Under the pieces are notes generated by a model. It was given only the letters and a program-made list of their open reading frames with translations, was not told where the DNA came from and made no database searches. A stretch of 64,000 nt of DNA from Pinus tabuliformis (taxonomy: Eukaryota > Streptophyta > Pinopsida > Pinales > Pinaceae). A program made the position numbers and the translations under genes. The stretch covers positions 707,409,584 through 707,473,583 of the forward strand of contig CM062810.1 in the NCBI GenBank assembly GCA_031772625.1, given 5' to 3'. Shown here in pieces: positions 57,972 to 64,000 of this stretch; the stretch's first letter is position 1, and each line of letters opens with the position of its first letter.

Positions 57972-60900
57972 GCTTGCTTGAGGGACTTTTGTTTATATTG
58001 TTGTAGCCGTAGGAATAACCAATCACCTACATCAAAACTTCTTTCACTGCAATGTTGATCTACTTGTTGTTTCATTCTATTTTGCGCCAACGTGAAGTTA
58101 TCCTTTAAGAGTTGGAGAACTTGTTGTTGATGCTCGATGTGATGTTCCACTGCTTGAACCTTAGAATTTTCTCTTAAATATGATGTGATGGATGGCAGAT
58201 GATATCCATACAATGCCATAAATGGGGTCATTTTTGTTGCAATATGGAAGGAATTGTTATACCACCATTCAGCCAAAGGCAACCATTTGACCCATTGTGT
58301 CTGTTTATCAGATACAAAGCAACGAAGATATCCTTCCAAACATTTGTTTACTATCTCAGTTTACCCATCAGATTGAGGATGATAAGATGAGCTATGAGCT
58401 AACTGAGTACTGAGACAAGGAAATAATTCTGTCAAAAAATTTCCAGTGAAAATGGGATCTCTGCCACTTACAATAATCTTTGGGTTTCCATGTAACTTTT
58501 GGATTGTTTCCATAAATGCAGTAGAAACTGTACTGGCTTTAAATGGATGCGATAATGCACAAAAGTGTGCATACTTGGTAAGTTTGTCAACTACCACCAT
58601 GATGACACTCTTTCCTTCGGACTTGGGTAAACCTATGATGTAATCCATTGAAACCTCCTCCCAACGTTGGCATGGAATGGATAAAGGTTTTAATAGACCT
58701 AGGGACTTAACTGTTTCAACTTTATTTTGTTGGCAAACCAAACATTCCGCCACAAACTTTTGAATATCCGATTTAAGGCCATCCCAAAAAATATCCTTCT
58801 TAATCCTCTGGTAAGTTTCTAAAAATCCTAAGTGCCCTCCTAGGGGAGAAATGTGTAATTCCATAAGAATCTTTTGTTTGAGTTGGGAATTCTTACATAG
58901 GCATAAGTGATCTTTGTACCATAACGAATCATTTTTCAAGCTAAATGTATCAGATGTACTGGGATCTTGTTGTAACTTTTGAATGAGTGCCCACACTTCT
59001 TCGTCATTCTTCCATTCATCCCTTGCTTCGTTTATCCAATCTAGTTGGATAATAGAAATGGCACACAACAACGCTTCCGCATCCTCATCCTTTCTTGAGA
59101 GTGCATCTGCCACAACATTTTTCTTCCCTTTTTTGTAGATGATTTCAAAGTCATAACCCAACATCTTTGTGACCCACTTTTTTTGCTCTTTAGAGGATAA
59201 TCTTTGTTCTAAAAATTATTTAAGACTACCATGATCTGTTTTTACCTTGAAGTGTCTTCCCATTAGATAGGGTCGCCATTTCTTAAGTGCATGTAGTATT
59301 GCCAACATTTCATTCTCATAAATATCTTTTTGTAAATACGTTCCTTTGATTGGACAAATTTCAAAAGCAATGGGTCTTTCATCTTGCATTGAAACAACGC
59401 CAATTCCATTTTCTGGAGCATCACATTCCACAATAAAGGTTTTTGTGAAGTCTAGCATAGCTAAGACCGGTGCTTGGCACATTGCCTCTTTAAGATGTTC
59501 TAAGGCCTTTGTTGCTTCTGGAGTCCATGAAAATGCATCTTTCTTCAATAATGTTGTTAGAGGTGCTGCTATTCTCCCATAATTCTTAACAAACTTGCAA
59601 TAATACCATGTCAACCCAAGAAATCCTCACAGATGCTTTATGTATGTGGGTATTTTCCATTCATTAATGGCTTTAATTTTCCTAGGGTCTACCTTAACAC
59701 CTTCATGAGATACAATATGACCCAGATATTCCACCACTTGTACTCCAAAGAAACATTTGGAGCTTTTTGCATATAATTGTTTCTCCTCCAATAGTTTGAG
59801 CACCCTTTCAACATGTTGAACATGATCCTTCCAAGACTTGTAGATTAGCATATCATCAAAAAATACTAACACAAATTTTCTAAGGAAGGGTTTGAAAATG
59901 GAATTCATCAAAACTTGAAATGTAGAAGGTGCATTGGTAAGGCCAAAAGGCATGACCAAAAATTCATAATGACCCTCATGAGTTCTAAATGTTATTTTCG
60001 GAATGTCTTGAGTCTTCATTCTGATTTGATGATATCCTGAACGAATATCCAACTTGGTGAAGTAAATTGATCCATGCAATTCATCCAATAATTCATCAAT
60101 GACAAGAATGGGAAATTTGTCTGTAATAGTGAGCTTGTTGAGCTCCCTATAATCTAGACACATGCACCATGATCCATCCTTATTTTGAACCAATACTACT
60201 GGAGCAGAGAAAGAACTTTGACTAGGTTGAATTATACCAACCTCTAGCATTTCTGCAACCATACATTCAATTTCACTCTTTTGGGCCTAGGCATATCTGT
60301 ACGAGATGATGTTTGGAGGAACACTTCCTGGAATGAAATTAATTTCATGATCATGATCACGAATAGGTGGGAGGCCTTTGGGAGTCTCAAATACCTCGAA
60401 ATGATTGTCCAAGACATTTTGGAGATCTGGAGAAATAGATGATTTCGATGTGGGAACCTCTAGTGAACATAATTGTGCAATTACGCCTCGTTGTTCCTTC
60501 TTTAGAAGCTTTTTCATACCGTTACATCTAATTATCTTTCCCAGTTTCCTTGCAATACCCCTTAGTTTCACTTACTTCCTTCCGCACAAAATTTCATGAA
60601 AATTTCTCGAAAATTAAAAGCTATTGTACCCAAATATTGTAGTCATTGGACTCCTAATACAACATCAACACCACCCATTGGAATGGAAAGCATTGGGCTA
60701 CTCAATACATATTCTCCCATGGATAGCTTGATATTATGGCACTTTCTAGAGCAATTTATGGTTCCTCCACTTGCAACCATCACTTGACACTCTGGTGTTG
60801 GATATAGGAAGCAATTCAATTCTTTGGCTATCTTACAATGAATAAAATTATGGGTACTTCCCGAATCAATCAACACTATTACCTTTTTCTTCTTGATATG

Positions 60901-62205
60901 TCCTTCTATCTTGATAGTTTGAGGAGTGCTAATTCCAGCCAATGCATTACAAGATATGGTTGGATTCATTTCTTCTTTATGTAGGGTTTGTTCCTGGAGT
61001 ATATCGTCTTCTTTTGACATTTCTTGTTCCTTTTCTTTCTCATCTTCACAGTCTATCTAGAATAATTTCTTCTCAGCACACTTATGACCTTTAGTGTATT
61101 TTCTCTCACAACTGTAGCAAAGCCCTTTTGCTCTTTTTTCTTCCAATTGTTGTGGTGTCAACCTTGTAGGTTGTGGAAGGCTAGGGGCAACAACACTTCC
61201 ATATTTATAGTTGTGAGTGGTAGGCTTCCTGGTTTCCATAATTTTGCTTTCCATTTTTCTTGCTAACCTGAATGCCTTCTCCAATGAATTAGGCTCACAA
61301 AGATGAACCTCATGTTGGATATTATCCTTTAAATTCCCTATGAACACATCAATCCTATGCTCCTCTGTAATATCTCTTACCCTTATGTTCAATTTTTTGA
61401 AGTCCTCAATGTGCTCCATCATTGAACCCTTTTGTTTGAGATTTATCAATTGGCTAAAAAAGGTGTTTATTTTTAGATCCTCATAATGTGCTATAATTTC
61501 TTCTGTAAAAATTGCCCAAGTGACAATTTGTTTATGATGGAAAAGCCATCGATACCATACAAACTAATTTGGTTCGAAATATAAAGTTGCAATACGTACC
61601 TTTTGTGTGTTTTTTTACATTATGGAGATCGAAAAATTGCTCCATCTTTAGTTCCATGTTCCGGGATCCTTGCCATCAAACCTCCTCATATCGATTTTTG
61701 GAACATGGTGGGTCTTCAATCCAAGATTAGAGTCTATGAATTCATGATTAACATTTCTATTTTTCTCATCATGAGTTTCCTTTACTACCCTTTCACCATT
61801 AGTAACCATTTCTTGTAACAACTTATTCAAATTTATCTTCAATTCTTCCATCTTCGCGTGCATGCCATTCATCTTAGTGTCCATACCATTCATATTAGCA
61901 TCCATCCTAGCGTCCATGCCATTCATCTTAGCTTCCATGTCATCCATCTTAGCTTCCACGCCATCCATCTTAACTTGCATGCCATTTATATTAGCTTCCA
62001 CGCCATCCATCTTAACTTGCATGCCATTTATATTAGCTTCCACGCCATTCATCTTGGCTTCAGTTACCTTTTGTGAGAGTGAAATTTCTTGTACTTGGTC
62101 TTGTAATTTTGATATATCATGTTGCATTTCTTCCTCTTCTTCACAAGTCATGCTAGATATTTCAAGTTGCTTACTAGGTGTTTCCATTTTCTTTCTTTGG
62201 GGCAT
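57972..62205 (-). pseudogene. Outer gypsy element, gag to integrase (broken)
   Basis: Minus strand from Met 62205: gag coiled coil, capsid (61449-61057), knuckle [14 protein letters not shown], protease [15 protein letters not shown] (near 60890), and RT with YRELNKLTI and FFDDMLIY (60262-59627). RNase H (59614-59216, ECDAPENGIG) follows, then the RNase H-integrase linker and integrase (59164-58361 and 58339-57972, including DYIIGLPK and ending SLKQA). Breaks are a frameshift after GKDPGTW near 61648, a TAG before the protease end at 60643 and several more. In integrase the catalytic-site SDRDP reads SGRDP, so an essential Asp is lost. The IN frame ends at the inner LTR. Confidence 0.9.
61848..62076 (-). 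repeat. Heptad (21-bp) minisatellite in gag
   Basis: About ten heptads of the form K-M-(N/D)-G-(M/V)-(E/D/Q)-A, with a 42-bp higher-order copy (NINGMQVKMDGVEA twice). The spacing of Met/Val/Ile predicts a coiled coil, probably for Gag self-assembly. The inner element has only one or two such heptads. Confidence 0.85.
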
Positions 62206-62869
62206 TAATTAATGCTAATAATTATTCACTATTCCCTTTGAATTCCTTCAAACTAATTTTTCAAACCAATCTTATTCAAAATTAAAAAAAAACTACACAC
62301 ATTTTTTTCACTTTCTAAGAGATCGATATTAAATCTGTTGTATGTCTATAACTGCAGATCTCAAATATTTGGAATAGCATCCTACATTAGCCATTTGAGT
62401 CCTCTTTCTAATCCCTCAAGTGTTATCAATATTGGATTCTCCAAGGAAGCGTTATGCCAAATCTCCCACGATGACCTGATTATAGACTAGCTCAGTAGAG
62501 CGAAATTGTACGAAGTTCCACGTTTCACTGTTTCGACCTTAGTACCTGAAACTAATATACAGAAAACTACAAGCCGTCATCTTTCTGAAACTTCTTACGA
62601 AATTTCAATCTGATGCTTAGAACAAAATTTATGACTATTTTCCCCAGGTCACCTATTTTTAATGTAATTCGGGAGTCCGAAAAAATCCTACATTCATCAG
62701 ATCATGTCTCTGAAAATATAGTGAGACAAGCTCTGAAATTCGGACCCGATGTTCAGAATGATTTTGGCTCAAATGGGTTTTTGGTTTAGCTTTTGAAATG
62801 TTGCAGAAAAAAGTTATAGAGAAAATTCCATGATGACCTGTTTGGAGCAGTGAAACTTTAGAATTCAAA

Positions 62870-62881
62870 GCTCTGATACCA
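62870..62881 (-). other. Primer-binding site of the outer gypsy element
   Basis: Minus strand TGGTATCAGAGC, two bases from the LTR. Confidence 0.92.
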
Positions 62882-62883
62882 AA

Positions 62884-63214
62884 TGTTATGAAACCAGCTC
62901 ACAAAAAGATAGAAAAGATAGATCAACGTCTTAGAATTCAGCCTCTTTGAGGGGGCAACCTCCTTTATTACACAAATGAACAATTATTAGATGATACAAA
63001 TGACTAAACCTCCCTTCTATATATAGGAGTCTAAGGGGTCACAATATAATCAAGCCGACATAACAGTGATAACATAAGGGCACAAAAATAACAATAGTGG
63101 GTTTCTATGGGGCACACTAATAATAATATAGGGACAATAGGGGCACAATAATAACAATTAGAGCTACAATGACAATAGTAATGGGAGAATCACTAGTATT
63201 ATAGGGACCTAACA
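62884..63214 (-). repeat. 5' LTR of the outer gypsy element
   Basis: Minus strand begins TGTTAGGTCCC at 63214 and ends CATAACA at 62884. Confidence 0.92.
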
Positions 63215-63219
63215 CGATA
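63215..63219. repeat. Target-site duplication CGATA, right
   Basis: Directly follows the CCTAACA end of the LTR at 63214. Confidence 0.92.
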
Positions 63220-64000
63220 TCCCTCACAAAGTGATACTAAACATCAATGTGCTTTGTCTTTAAATGAAAAGCAGAGTTATGTGCCAAAAAAAATAAACTT
63301 TGGCTATCACAGTGCTAACCACATACTTGAACACAATCTTTGCAACCAAACTTCTTCCTTGCTTGCATGAGTGGCTTCCATGTATTTTGACTCTGTAGTT
63401 GAAAGTGCCACTACAAATTGTTTCTTGCTCATCCAAATGATTGCACCTCCGAATAGGTTAAACACATACCCACTTGTATATCTTCTCCCTTACCTTGATC
63501 TCCATCCAATCTAAATCAACAAATACTCGGATGTCAAAAACTCTGTCCAATCCTGATCTTCCTTGGTAGCAAATACCATAATCACTAGTGCCATGAGAAC
63601 ACCTAAAAGATCGCCTCACGAATGTCCAATGCTCCATCCTTGGTTTTGACATAAACCTGCTCAATACTCTCATTGCATGTGTAATGTTTGGTCTAGTATA
63701 GACCATTTCACACATCAAGCTACTGACTACACTTGTGTATGGAACACGAGACATGTTTTCTTCCTCTTCTTGTGTCTTGGGACACTGTTTGGCAGATAAA
63801 TTTACACCTACAGGAATAGGAACCTTCATCGGTTTACTATCCTGCATATTAAACCTCTACATTGTCGTCTCAACATACTTCCTTTAGTTTAACCATATAT
63901 TCCTCTTTTTTTCAGATCTCTTTTAATTTCCATGTCCAAAATATAGTTTTCAACACCAAGATCCTTCATGTCGAATTTGGAGGTCAATTGATTCTTCAAG
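63220..64000 (-). pseudogene. Outer copia element, reverse transcriptase end and RNase H
   Basis: Minus strand from the right edge: the end of RT/connection (MQDSKPMKVPIP, PYTSVVSSLMCEMVYTRP, LSRFMSKPRMEHW). RNase H follows (VFVDLDWMEI for the usual D-x-D-W-A-G, SKKQFVVALSTTESKYMEA, CDSQS, KTKHIDV, YHFVRDI). It ends at the CGATA duplication and resumes at 50827. Frameshifts occur near 63460 and 63340. Upstream domains are beyond the window. Confidence 0.88.

Larger units (their letters stand above)
50828..63214 (-). mobile_element. Outer IFG7-like gypsy chromovirus, interrupted by a copy of its own family
   Basis: Paired LTRs at 62884-63214 (5') and 50828-51132 (3') share diagnostic bases (CTCACAAAAAGATAG, GGACCTAACA) that the inner LTRs lack. 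Body: 57972-62883 (leader, gag, protease, RT, RNase H, most of integrase) and 51133-52143 (integrase end and chromodomain). Perfect 5-bp target duplication. The two LTRs differ by roughly a dozen substitutions plus a 28-bp deletion in the 3' copy, so this insertion is older than the inner one. Confidence 0.9.

Overview
This window is nuclear DNA from a land plant, most likely a gymnosperm such as a conifer. The host genes have GT-AG introns and belong to plant families (hevein-domain class I chitinases, an L-type lectin receptor kinase). Most of the rest is layered, decayed retrotransposons. One near-intact Ty3/gypsy chromovirus (about 5.8 kb, about 325-bp LTRs, initiator-Met tRNA primer site, C-terminal chromodomain) matches what I recall of the pine IFG7 family. 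The species assignment is inference; no search was run.

Layout. Positions 1-8800 are a retrotransposon stack: a Ty1/copia pol end with a short LTR (1-1826) inserted into the protease of a minus-strand gypsy element (1827-7459, with a 4.1-kb LTR), which in turn interrupts the reverse transcriptase of another gypsy remnant (7460-8800). Positions 8801-16167 are AT-rich and include a 2.7-kb direct tandem duplication. A broken class I chitinase gene (16564-17841, minus) follows. Then come a decayed LINE (about 18691-24351, plus), an unrecognised Lys-rich ORF (25302-26321) and a lectin receptor kinase pseudogene (26428-28205, minus). The kinase pseudogene is split by a tRNA-derived SINE with an internal minisatellite. 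Positions 28206-33176 are AT-rich DNA with many short tandem repeats and one 435-bp hairpin-forming inverted repeat. An intact class I chitinase gene lies at 33177-34414 (minus).

Positions 37136-41575 hold a plus-strand LTR-unit-LTR-unit-LTR array of a non-autonomous chromovirus derivative. Its reading frame is stitched, in frame but out of order, from leader, gag, protease-proximal, integrase, RNase H and chromodomain pieces. I consider this the most unusual structure here. Positions 41576-48290 are mostly non-genic, with decayed ORFs and (TA)n tracts. Positions 48300-50095 are broken gypsy and copia pieces.

Positions 50096-64000 are a three-level nest on the minus strand. A copia element (3' LTR 50096-50636, pol 50637-50827 and 63220-64000) was interrupted in its RNase H by a gypsy element (50828-63214) with a perfect 5-bp target duplication, CGATA. 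That element contains a younger copy of its own family (52144-57971).

The only host gene that looks functional is the chitinase at 33177-34414. Its paralogue 15 kb away carries a frameshifting 43-bp duplication and an in-frame stop. Many nonsense codons across the window (LINE, gypsy gag, chitinase) look like C-to-T changes of Gln codons, consistent with methylated-cytosine decay.
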